From an uncultured Pirellulaceae bacterium (GTDB lineage: Bacteria; Planctomycetota; Planctomycetia; Pirellulales; Pirellulaceae), in the NCBI GenBank assembly GCA_934278005.1, contig CAKQWG010000179.1:1-6163 (forward strand): 6,163 nt of DNA, given 5' to 3'. The notes beneath the pieces were generated by a model. It saw only the letters and a list, made by a program, of their open reading frames with translations. It did not search any database and was not told the origin of the DNA. Below are positions 1-6,055 of this stretch, in pieces. The position numbers were made by a program, and so were the translations under genes. Position 1 is the stretch's first letter. Each line of letters opens with the position of its first letter.

Positions 1-78
1 CACCTACACCATCCACCTACACCATCCAAACTCACCATCCAAACTCACCATCCAAACTCAGCTTCCACACTCAGCTTC
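1..78. repeat. 13-bp tandem repeat array, six units, truncated by the window edge
   Basis: Six contiguous 13-nt units are visible: two copies of CACCTACACCATC (1-26), two of CAAACTCACCATC (27-52), one CAAACTCAGCTTC (53-65) and one CACACTCAGCTTC (66-78). The similarity fades after 78. Each unit can be split into an 8-nt head and a 5-nt tail, and head and tail change at different boundaries along the array. A period of 13 does not keep a reading frame and no ORF uses it, so it is probably non-coding. The array starts at base 1, so its true left end lies outside the window. Its function is unknown; it may be a plain minisatellite. Confidence 0.85.
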
Positions 79-129
79 CACACCTTCTGATAGGCGGAGC
101 CATCAGCGGCACTAGCGCCTCTAACCAAG

Positions 130-158
130 TGGACTTGCATCAACCCAACGGCTAAAAT
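130..158 (+). promoter_or_regulatory. Candidate sigma70-like promoter for the oxidoreductase-selO pair
   Basis: TGGACT at 130-135 matches the -35 consensus TTGACA at 4 of 6 positions. TAAAAT at 153-158 matches the -10 consensus TATAAT at 5 of 6. They are separated by exactly 17 bp. Transcription would start near 165, just before the inverted repeat at 170-189, leaving a leader of about 58 nt to the ATG at 223 or about 28 nt to the one at 193. This is consensus matching by eye; promoter motifs in planctomycetes are poorly defined. Confidence 0.4.
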
Positions 159-169
159 CATGCGGTTAA

Positions 170-189
170 CCTAATTATCACAAATTAGG
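170..189. promoter_or_regulatory. Perfect inverted repeat, possible operator or leader hairpin
   Basis: CCTAATT (170-176) and AATTAGG (183-189) are exact reverse complements separated by the 6 nt ATCACA. A 20-bp AT-rich dyad just downstream of the candidate promoter and before the first gene is a typical place for a repressor site. In RNA it would form only a weak 7-bp stem. It lies 3 nt before the ATG at 193 and 33 nt before the ATG at 223. The regulator is not identifiable from the window. Confidence 0.45.
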
Positions 190-206
190 AATATGCGCAG
201 CAGAGC

Positions 207-214
207 AGGGGGGG
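207..214 (+). promoter_or_regulatory. G-rich ribosome binding site favouring the start at 223
   Basis: AGGGGGGG ends 8 nt before the ATG at 223. AGGGGG can pair with the anti-Shine-Dalgarno CCUCCU through one G:U wobble, with about 10 nt spacing. The upstream in-frame ATG at 193 has only an AGGA two bases away, which is too close to work as a normal ribosome binding site. This favours the shorter protein. Confidence 0.45.
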
Positions 215-222
215 CATTAGCA

Positions 223-1308
223 ATGCAAGTCGATCGACGCCAGCTACTGAAGTATGCAGGAGGCCTAGCCTGTACGTGGGCCGGGCCCACTGCACTGAGT
301 GCCCAACAACTGACAACTGCGGGCGATCGCCAGCCCATTCGCGTGGGGCAGATCGGCGTGGGACACGCGCACGCCGACAAGCTAGCCGCCTATCTAGCCT
401 CGCCGGACTACGAAGTCGTCGGTATTGCCGAAGCTAATCGCGAGCTTCGCACACAGGCGCAGGCTCGCGAGCCGTTTCGCGGCTGCGAGTGGATGAGCGA
501 AGAGCAATTGCTGAACACACCGGACCTGCAAGTCGTCCTGGTGGAGACGCATGTTCGCGATCTACTCGACACAGCGCAGCGCTGTATCGCAGCCGGCAAA
601 CATATCCACCTCGACAAACCAGCCGGCGCGTCGCTACCCGCGTTTGCGAATTTGCTACGGCAAGCCGAACAGCGTCAACTGCTCGTGCAACTGGGCTATA
701 TGTATCGCTTCAATCCAGCCATCCTATTACTGCGACGGTTGCTCGACGCGGGCGCGTTGGGCGATATCTTCGAGGCCCATGCGGTGATGAGCAAAGTGGT
801 CACACCCACAGCCAGACAGAAGCACGCTGAGTTTGCGGGCGGGATGATGTTTGAATTAGGCTGCCACGTGATCGACCTGATGGTTGGCCTGTTGGGCGCC
901 CCCCAGCGCGTGTCTGCGTTTGCGCAGCATGCCGCTAACATCGACGACGCATTGCAGGATAACATGCTCGCGGTCTTCGAATATCCACGAGCTTTAGCCA
1001 CCGTCAAAACGAGCGCCATGGAAGTCGATGGATTTGCGCGTAGGCACCTAGTTGTGTGCGGCACCAAGGGGAGCATGCACATCCAGCCGCTTGACGATCC
1101 TTCCGCGCAGTTGGTGCTATCGGAAGCGCATGGCGATTATGCGGCTGGCAAGCATGCTTTGACTTTCCCTAAGTTCACGCGTTACATAGCCGATGCGGCG
1201 GACATGGCACAAATCCTGCAAGGTGTTAAGCTGGACGACTTCGGCTATGCTCACGAATTGGCCGTGCAGACCACTGTCTTGCAAGCCGCGCACATGCCTT
1301 TGGATTAA
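223..1308 (+). CDS. Tat-exported Gfo/Idh/MocA family NAD(P)-dependent oxidoreductase
   Basis: A 361-residue protein of the Gfo/Idh/MocA dehydrogenase family, normal in length. The N-terminus carries a twin-arginine motif (DRRQLLK, residues 4-10), then a short hydrophobic stretch and a plausible signal peptidase site near LSA (residues 25-27). This predicts a folded, cofactor-loaded enzyme exported to the periplasm, as known for Zymomonas glucose-fructose oxidoreductase. The Rossmann nucleotide-binding motif IGVGHAH is at 44-50. The family EKP motif appears as DKP (131-133), keeping the catalytic-region lysine. In the C-terminal domain GCHVID (213-218) supplies the family histidine and aspartate, H215 and D218. 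The substrate, probably a sugar or polyol derivative, cannot be named from sequence. An alternative ATG at 193 adds 10 residues; I prefer 223 because of the G-rich ribosome binding site and the short n-region usual for Tat signals. It is the first gene of a likely operon with selO, 11 bp downstream. Confidence 0.9.
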   Translation: MQVDRRQLLKYAGGLACTWAGPTALSAQQLTTAGDRQPIRVGQIGVGHAHADKLAAYLASPDYEVVGIAEANRELRTQAQAREPFRGCEWMSEEQLLNTPDLQVVLVETHVRDLLDTAQRCIAAGKHIHLDKPAGASLPAFANLLRQAEQRQLLVQLGYMYRFNPAILLLRRLLDAGALGDIFEAHAVMSKVVTPTARQKHAEFAGGMMFELGCHVIDLMVGLLGAPQRVSAFAQHAANIDDALQDNMLAVFEYPRALATVKTSAMEVDGFARRHLVVCGTKGSMHIQPLDDPSAQLVLSEAHGDYAAGKHALTFPKFTRYIADAADMAQILQGVKLDDFGYAHELAVQTTVLQAAHMPLD

Positions 1309-1319
1309 CGACAATTAAG

Positions 1320-2780
1320 ATGCCTTTCCCATTCGACAACAGCTATGCTCGTCTGCCCCAAGAATTCTTCGTTCTAACCACTCCGACGCCTGTGGCGCGG
1401 CCGCAGATGATTCGCCTGAACCGCGCGTTGGCCAGCGAGCTAGGCCTGGATGTTGGGCGACTCGACTCGCCCAAAGGTCTGGCCATCCTGGCTGGCAATC
1501 AACTGGCCGAAGGCTCCCAGCCGCTAGCCATGGCCTACTCAGGGCATCAGTTTGGCGGCTTCTCTCCACAACTCGGCGACGGGCGCGCCATTCTACTAGG
1601 GGAGGTCGTGGGCCAAGATGGCCAGCGCTACGACATCCAGCTCAAGGGGGCCGGCGCAACACCCTTTTCTCGCCGCGGCGATGGTCGCTCCGCGCTCGGC
1701 CCCGTGCTGCGTGAGTACATCGTCTCCGAAGCCATGGCCGCGCTGGGCCTGCCCACGACGCGTGCTCTGGCCGCTGTTGCCAGCGGCGAACAGGTCATTC
1801 GCGAAGGCTATAAACCGGGTGGAGTGTTCACCCGCGTGGCTCGATCGCACATTCGAGTCGGGACCTTTCAATGGTTCGCCGCGCGGCAGGATCATGCCAA
1901 CTTGCGCATACTCGCCGACTACGTCATCCAGCGACTCTACCCAGAAGTGCAGCACGTCGAAAATCCATACTTGTCATTGCTCGAAAGCGTGATTGAGCGG
2001 CAGGCCAAGCTGATCGCGCAGTGGATGCAAGTCGGCTTTATTCATGGCGTCATGAACACCGACAACATGAATGTGTCCGGCGAGACGATTGACTACGGCC
2101 CCTGCGCATTTATGGATAGCTACCATCCACTGAAGACCTTCAGTTCGATCGACTGCCAGGGACGTTACGCCTTCGCCAACCAGGCCGCCATGGGCCATTG
2201 GAATTTGACGCGTTTTGCCGAAACACTGCTGCCGCTGCTGGACGACGATCAAGAGCGCGCAATCTCCCTGGCCCGCGCCGCGCTAGACAGCTTTGCGGAG
2301 CATCACCAAAGTGAAGTGGATCAGCGATTTACCGCCAAGATCGGCATCGTCGACGGCGACGCAAGCGATTTGAATTTGGTGGAGACGCTGCTGGCGGCCA
2401 TGGCTGCCGGCAAGGCTGACTTCACGCTGGTCTTCCGCCACCTAGCCGACGCCTTGGCCAGTCATGATGATCGGCCGGTGATTGAGTTGTTCGAAGCGCC
2501 CGATGCAATCACCGCCTGGTTAGCTGCGTGGCGACAGCGACTGCCGGAGAATCAGCGAGCAGCCGCCGTGGACCTGATGCGTCGCACCAACCCCATCATC
2601 ATCCCCCGCAATCACCGTATCGAAGCTGCCATTCAAGCCGGGGAAGCGGGTGACTTCGCCCCCTTTCATCGCCTGAACGATGTATTGCAGCGGCCATTTT
2701 CAGTAGCTGCGGGAGACCGTCAATTCGAAGCCGCGCCGCACCCGGGCGAAATCGTGCAGGCGACTTTCTGCGGTACATAA
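1320..2780 (+). CDS. selO: Protein adenylyltransferase SelO (YdiU family)
   Basis: A full-length 486-residue SelO pseudokinase; bacterial members run about 480-490. The family transfers AMP from ATP to Ser, Thr or Tyr of target proteins, using a kinase fold that binds ATP in a flipped orientation, and is linked to redox stress. Visible signatures are FDNSYARLP (5-13), YSGHQFGGFSPQLGDGRA (73-90), QLKGAG (107-112), the TPFSRRGDGRSALGP stretch (114-128) and IHGVMNTDNM (241-250). By alignment from memory to Pseudomonas syringae SelO, K109 and E132 form the ion pair, D248 and N249 are active-site residues, D258 binds metal, and R172 and R179 contact phosphate. The protein ends FCGT; C484 is third from the end, the position of selenocysteine in human SELENOO. 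Here the codon is TGC. The only other cysteines are C262 and C279. The start has no clear ribosome binding site, and the 11-bp gap after the oxidoreductase stop suggests coupled translation. It is probably cytoplasmic, since no signal is seen. Confidence 0.96.
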   Translation: MPFPFDNSYARLPQEFFVLTTPTPVARPQMIRLNRALASELGLDVGRLDSPKGLAILAGNQLAEGSQPLAMAYSGHQFGGFSPQLGDGRAILLGEVVGQDGQRYDIQLKGAGATPFSRRGDGRSALGPVLREYIVSEAMAALGLPTTRALAAVASGEQVIREGYKPGGVFTRVARSHIRVGTFQWFAARQDHANLRILADYVIQRLYPEVQHVENPYLSLLESVIERQAKLIAQWMQVGFIHGVMNTDNMNVSGETIDYGPCAFMDSYHPLKTFSSIDCQGRYAFANQAAMGHWNLTRFAETLLPLLDDDQERAISLARAALDSFAEHHQSEVDQRFTAKIGIVDGDASDLNLVETLLAAMAAGKADFTLVFRHLADALASHDDRPVIELFEAPDAITAWLAAWRQRLPENQRAAAVDLMRRTNPIIIPRNHRIEAAIQAGEAGDFAPFHRLNDVLQRPFSVAAGDRQFEAAPHPGEIVQATFCGT

Positions 2781-2873
2781 ACGTCAGTGACCGGGCGACG
2801 CTGCGGGAAAGTTGCAAATGAGTCGAACGGCAGATCTTCAAACCATCTAGCAGCGGCCAGTCTCCGTTAAAGG
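2781..2873. other. Convergent intergenic gap with a weak bulged inverted repeat
   Basis: These 93 bp separate the convergent stops of selO and the histidine kinase. An imperfect dyad pairs AACGGcAGA (2826-2834) with TCTCCGTT (2861-2868): 8 bp with one bulged C and a loop of 26 nt. No T-run follows on either strand, so it is at best a poor intrinsic terminator. I see no small ORF with a convincing start and no RNA gene. Termination may be Rho-dependent, or the two transcripts may overlap. Confidence 0.3.
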
Positions 2874-5345
2874 CTACGGCAGTGTTCCATCTTCGGCGAA
2901 TTGGTCTACCAGCTTGGAATGCGTAAAGACGTTCTTAAGTTGAGCCAATGAGGGGGGCTTGACCAGGTGCATATCGAACCCTGCGGCTCTCGAATTTTTC
3001 CGGTCCTCCTCTTGCCCATTGCCCGTCAACGCGACTAGTAACACTCCGTCAAATTCCGCTTGACGGCGGATTTCTCTAGCGACCTGATGTCCATCCATGC
3101 CTGGCAAGCCAATATCTAGAAATACAACTTGCGGCCGGAAGGTATGTATATTCTCCAACAGCGTGACGCCGTCTGAAGCTGTTTCGACCTCGTGGCCGCC
3201 AACCTTGACCAACAACGCCTTGAGCAACCACACAGCGGATAGATTGTCGTCAACCACAAACACTCGACAGGCGGGCACCTTTGCATCGTCCCCAAGCGCA
3301 ACTGGCTGTTGGCGAACCGCATCGATGAGCGGCAGTCGCACAATGAAAGTACTTCCATGGCCGAGCCCATCGCTGTGTGCGGACACCGAACCACCATGCA
3401 TTTCCACAAGTCGTTGCACGAGCGTTAGCCCAATTCCCAGCCCCCCTTGCGCACGATCAATTGAGCGGGATGACTGAGTAAATAGCTCGAAGACGTGGGG
3501 CAGCAGTTCTTTGTCGATCCCGACGCCGGTATCTTGCACGGTAATCACCGCCGTATCCGAACTGCGTTCAACGCTCAGAGTAATCTTGCCTTTGGCATCC
3601 ATATATTTGGAGGCGTTGGTCAGCAAATTTTCGATGACTTGGACGATCCGCACTGGATCGGCGTCTAGGATCAGACCACCTTCCACCTGTACCGCCAACT
3701 GCTGTTGGCGGCTGTCCACGCTGGGGCGAACCGCGACTACTGAGCGCTGAATCAGTTCGGCCAAGTTGACGATTTCTCGACGCAGCTCCACTTTGCCGCG
3801 CATGATGCGCGAGACGTCTAGTAGATCATCCACTAAGCGGACCACGTGTTCGACTTGGCTCTGCATCAGCTCGACGATCTCACGATGCCCACTCGATTCA
3901 ATAGCCAGCAGATCGAGACCACTGCGAATGGGTGCCAACGGATTTCGCAGCTCGTGCGCGAGCATGGCCAGAAATTCGTCTTTGCGGCGATCCGCCTCGC
4001 GAACCTGCTGGTAGAGCAAAGCATTTTGAATCGCAACCGCGGCGCGGTGTGCCAGGTCGGCGGCCAGCGACAAATCAGCATGCGTATAACGACGGCCTGA
4101 GTCTGCCCCCACAAATGTCACGCATCCCAGTACACTATCGTTGACCCGCAGCGGCACGCAGATGTAAGAGGTCAAGCACATTTGCTGCAACATCGCTAAA
4201 TGCTCCGCATCATGCGCTGCGCCCTCTAGCAGCTCAGTAGGAATCTCAGGTACGAATTCGGCCTGACCCGTGCGCAACACCTTCATGACCCCATGCTCGG
4301 CATCTGGGTGGGGCGGGTAGCGTCGGTGAAGCTCTTCGGCTAAACCGACCATGGCCGGATCAACGTGAGCCACGGCGAGCCGCTGCACCGACCCATCGCC
4401 TTCGAGCATATCGACCGCGCACCAGTCTGCGAAATGGGGAACGGAGAGAGACGCTATCTTTTGTAATGTCGACTTGTAATCCACCAAACTCGATAACGAC
4501 TTGCTCGACTCAGCCAAAAAAAGGAGTGTCTGTTCAGTACGCTTGCGCTCGGTGATGTCCATGCAAAAACCGACCATCCGCACTGGTTTGCCAGCATCAT
4601 CCCGGAACAGGCGGCCGCGTGACTCAAGCCAGTGTAGGCTGCCGTCGGGCCACACGATTCGGTACTCCAGATGATGATCCTGGCCCGAGTGAACAGTTTC
4701 CTGGATCGAGGCCAAGATGCGCTCTCGGTCCTCCGGATGGATGTCCTGCTGATAGGCCTCAAAAGACCCTCCGAAGCTCCCCTCGGCAAGCCCATGGATT
4801 TTTTCCAAGGTAGCAGACCATTCCACCAGTCCTGTAGTAATGTTCCACTGCCAACTGCCCATCCGCCCCGCATCCAAAGCCAGTCGAAGTCGCTCTTCGC
4901 TGCCGATTAACGCGGATTGCAATTGCTGGCGGCGCCGCATCTCCTCATTCAAATCCGCGACTTTCTGATTCAATACCCCGAACTGCGTGGTCGACTGCTC
5001 GCGCGGCACCAGCTTAATTAACAGTTGGCTCGCCGCACGCGTCTGGCCATGTTGCAGCAGCGATCCATCGCACCGCAGAGTCGTCGTCTCGCCACGCAGG
5101 GTCTGAAATTCCAGCGCCCCCATGACCGGTTCACGATTCCGCGCACAATCGTCCACATAGGCTTGCACGTGGCTGAGGGCTGACGTGCTCAAGTCGGCTA
5201 GATGCTTTCCTTTGGGCGAAGAGTCCGCCAGCTGAAGACGACGAAACTGGCGGTTAACCTCAAGCACGATCCCGTCTCCCGTCAGCAGCAGCGCAGCTTC
5301 AGAGAACCGGTCGGCCAGCAAAATAAAATCTGCAGGGGATAGCAT
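2874..5345 (-). CDS. Soluble hybrid sensor histidine kinase, PAS-PAS-GAF-HisKA-HATPase-REC
   Basis: An 823-residue hybrid kinase. In order: a PAS-like domain (about 5-110), a short coiled-coil linker (about 120-155), a second PAS with its PAC end (about 155-268, ending in the typical MDITERK), a GAF domain (about 285-445), a HisKA dimerisation domain with H-box AMLAHELRNPL (460-470, phosphoacceptor H464), an HATPase with N-box ENLLTNASKY (N577), G1 box DTGVGI (605-610) and G2 box GLGIGL (635-640), and a C-terminal receiver (about 693-810). The receiver has acidic D699 and D700, phosphoacceptor D744 in FLDIGLPGMDG, T774 and K796. All catalytic residues are intact, so it should autophosphorylate and pass phosphate to its own receiver. 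No membrane segment is visible, so sensing should be cytoplasmic through PAS and GAF ligands, which are unknown. There is no HPt or DNA-binding output, so a downstream partner is missing from the window. It starts 9 bp after the MetOD1 gene; a weak AAGG (5361-5358) lies inside the end of that gene, suggesting translational coupling. Confidence 0.95.
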   Translation of the reverse strand: MLSPADFILLADRFSEAALLLTGDGIVLEVNRQFRRLQLADSSPKGKHLADLSTSALSHVQAYVDDCARNREPVMGALEFQTLRGETTTLRCDGSLLQHGQTRAASQLLIKLVPREQSTTQFGVLNQKVADLNEEMRRRQQLQSALIGSEERLRLALDAGRMGSWQWNITTGLVEWSATLEKIHGLAEGSFGGSFEAYQQDIHPEDRERILASIQETVHSGQDHHLEYRIVWPDGSLHWLESRGRLFRDDAGKPVRMVGFCMDITERKRTEQTLLFLAESSKSLSSLVDYKSTLQKIASLSVPHFADWCAVDMLEGDGSVQRLAVAHVDPAMVGLAEELHRRYPPHPDAEHGVMKVLRTGQAEFVPEIPTELLEGAAHDAEHLAMLQQMCLTSYICVPLRVNDSVLGCVTFVGADSGRRYTHADLSLAADLAHRAAVAIQNALLYQQVREADRRKDEFLAMLAHELRNPLAPIRSGLDLLAIESSGHREIVELMQSQVEHVVRLVDDLLDVSRIMRGKVELRREIVNLAELIQRSVVAVRPSVDSRQQQLAVQVEGGLILDADPVRIVQVIENLLTNASKYMDAKGKITLSVERSSDTAVITVQDTGVGIDKELLPHVFELFTQSSRSIDRAQGGLGIGLTLVQRLVEMHGGSVSAHSDGLGHGSTFIVRLPLIDAVRQQPVALGDDAKVPACRVFVVDDNLSAVWLLKALLVKVGGHEVETASDGVTLLENIHTFRPQVVFLDIGLPGMDGHQVAREIRRQAEFDGVLLVALTGNGQEEDRKNSRAAGFDMHLVKPPSLAQLKNVFTHSKLVDQFAEDGTLP

Positions 5346-5354
5346 TGATTGTCT

Positions 5355-5903
5355 TTAACCTTGAAAGTACTCACGACCGTTGGCAGCTAATGCATTTTCA
5401 GTCGGCCGCAAATGCACCACAATCGTGCAACCGGCATCCCCCCGGGCGATCGCTTCCTCAATGGTGACTTTCGAGTACCCCAAGTTTTCGGCGGCGATAA
5501 CTCCAAAGACGTTGGAAGTCATCATGCACAGCGACGGCCGTCCGAGCACCTTATCTCCAAACGGACAAGCCCGATTTTTCAACAGAATTTTCTCATCGTC
5601 TTGAGAGACGATATAGAAGTCTCCCTGGATGCGGCGTTTCAAATCTACCAAAACGTCCGCCACCTGGGCCCGATCGAGCTGCTCTACCTGCAGGGCTGTG
5701 CGGTATTCGGCATCGATTTGATCGCCAACTCTCTGACCGACGATACTGATAAAGCCTTCGGCTTCGCCCAGCCCCACCACATCCTGCAGCGTGCCCGATA
5801 ACTCTCGAATCAATGTGCGAAGGAATACATCGCGCTCTAACGAAAGCGGCAGATTCCCTATCACAGGTAACTGCTTCGACTGATTATCCGACACGGTCGT
5901 CAT
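5355..5903 (-). CDS. Methanogen output domain 1 (MetOD1)-type small signalling protein
   Basis: A 182-residue protein that I recognise as the stand-alone methanogen output domain 1 type, related in feel to V4R small-molecule-binding domains. Typical segments are the N-terminal helix [12 protein letters not shown] (24-35), the [16 protein letters not shown] stretch (46-61), [24 protein letters not shown] (split as 93-112 and 113-116) and [23 protein letters not shown] (121-143). Cysteines at 113, 126 and 159 lie in the most conserved-looking part and could bind a metal, cofactor or thiol ligand; this is inference. No signal peptide or membrane segment belongs to the preferred form. The open frame continues upstream to a GTG at 6104, giving 249 residues, but that extension is a translation of the 49-bp palindromic repeats and has no domain character. 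ATG 5903 fits the family start and lies below a TATAAT at 5978-5973. There is no clear Shine-Dalgarno. The gene lies 9 bp upstream of the hybrid kinase, so the two probably act together as sensor or output partner and kinase. Confidence 0.85.
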   Translation of the reverse strand: MTTVSDNQSKQLPVIGNLPLSLERDVFLRTLIRELSGTLQDVVGLGEAEGFISIVGQRVGDQIDAEYRTALQVEQLDRAQVADVLVDLKRRIQGDFYIVSQDDEKILLKNRACPFGDKVLGRPSLCMMTSNVFGVIAAENLGYSKVTIEEAIARGDAGCTIVVHLRPTENALAANGREYFQG

Positions 5904-5972
5904 TCTTTTAAGGGGTAGCGATGTGAACGCGATTGCGGCCACGCAGGAAAGTGCGCTGAGAGCCGCCGAAAT

Positions 5973-5978
5973 ATTATA
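5973..5978 (-). promoter_or_regulatory. Candidate -10 element for the MetOD1-kinase operon
   Basis: On the minus strand a perfect TATAAT reads from 5978 to 5973. No good -35 lies 15-19 bp upstream, and there is no TG of an extended -10, so support rests on the -10 alone in a locally AT-rich patch. Transcription would start near 5966, about 63 nt before the ATG at 5903 and inside the longer ORF. That position argues for the shorter MetOD1 protein. Confidence 0.35.
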
Positions 5979-5996
5979 TTCTGAAATTGGTCCAGT

Positions 5997-6055
5997 GTGG
6001 CCCGACGCTCCGCGTCGGTCTGTTGGGACCTGTACGACGCGGAGCGTCGAGCCAC
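5997..6055. repeat. Long inverted repeat formed by opposed copies of the palindromic element
   Basis: The 21-nt arm at 5997-6017 (GTGGC, C, then CGACGCTCCGCGTCG) is the reverse complement of the arm at 6035-6055 (CGACGCGGAGCGTCG, A, then GCCAC) at 20 of 21 positions, with a 17-nt loop (6018-6034). As RNA or single-stranded DNA this would be a very stable hairpin. It marks the inner end of the repeat array and lies just upstream of the MetOD1 -10 element, where it could end transcription arriving from a gene to the right. It has no T-run, so terminator function is only a possibility. Confidence 0.8.

Noticed and set aside
1..78. Iteron-like origin of replication
   Set aside because: The 13-bp direct repeats superficially resemble iterons, but there is no replication initiator gene or DnaA box, and the flanking genes are ordinary chromosomal ones.
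92..120. AGGCG (92-96) and CGCCT (116-120) as a regulatory hairpin
   Set aside because: Only 5 bp of pairing across a 19-nt loop, which is within chance expectation in this composition.
323..330. GCGATCGC octamer, also at 5446-5453, resembling the cyanobacterial HIP1 motif
   Set aside because: Two copies in about 6 kb is more than a uniform model predicts, but both are within coding sequence in a GC-rich context and too few to indicate a HIP1-type system.
696..1082. Antisense open frame of 128 codons inside the oxidoreductase gene
   Set aside because: It lies opposite a well-supported gene, shows no recognisable domain and is explained by the base composition of the sense gene. The same applies to the other antisense or shifted frames within selO and the kinase gene.
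2826..2868. Bidirectional intrinsic terminator between the convergent genes
   Set aside because: The stem is bulged, the loop is 26 nt long and neither strand has a following T-run. It is kept only as a low-confidence note in the intergenic entry.
4454..4873. 139-codon frame on the same strand as the kinase, in another phase
   Set aside because: It overlaps the intact second PAS domain of the kinase. Its translation has no domain character and the kinase frame needs no frameshift correction.
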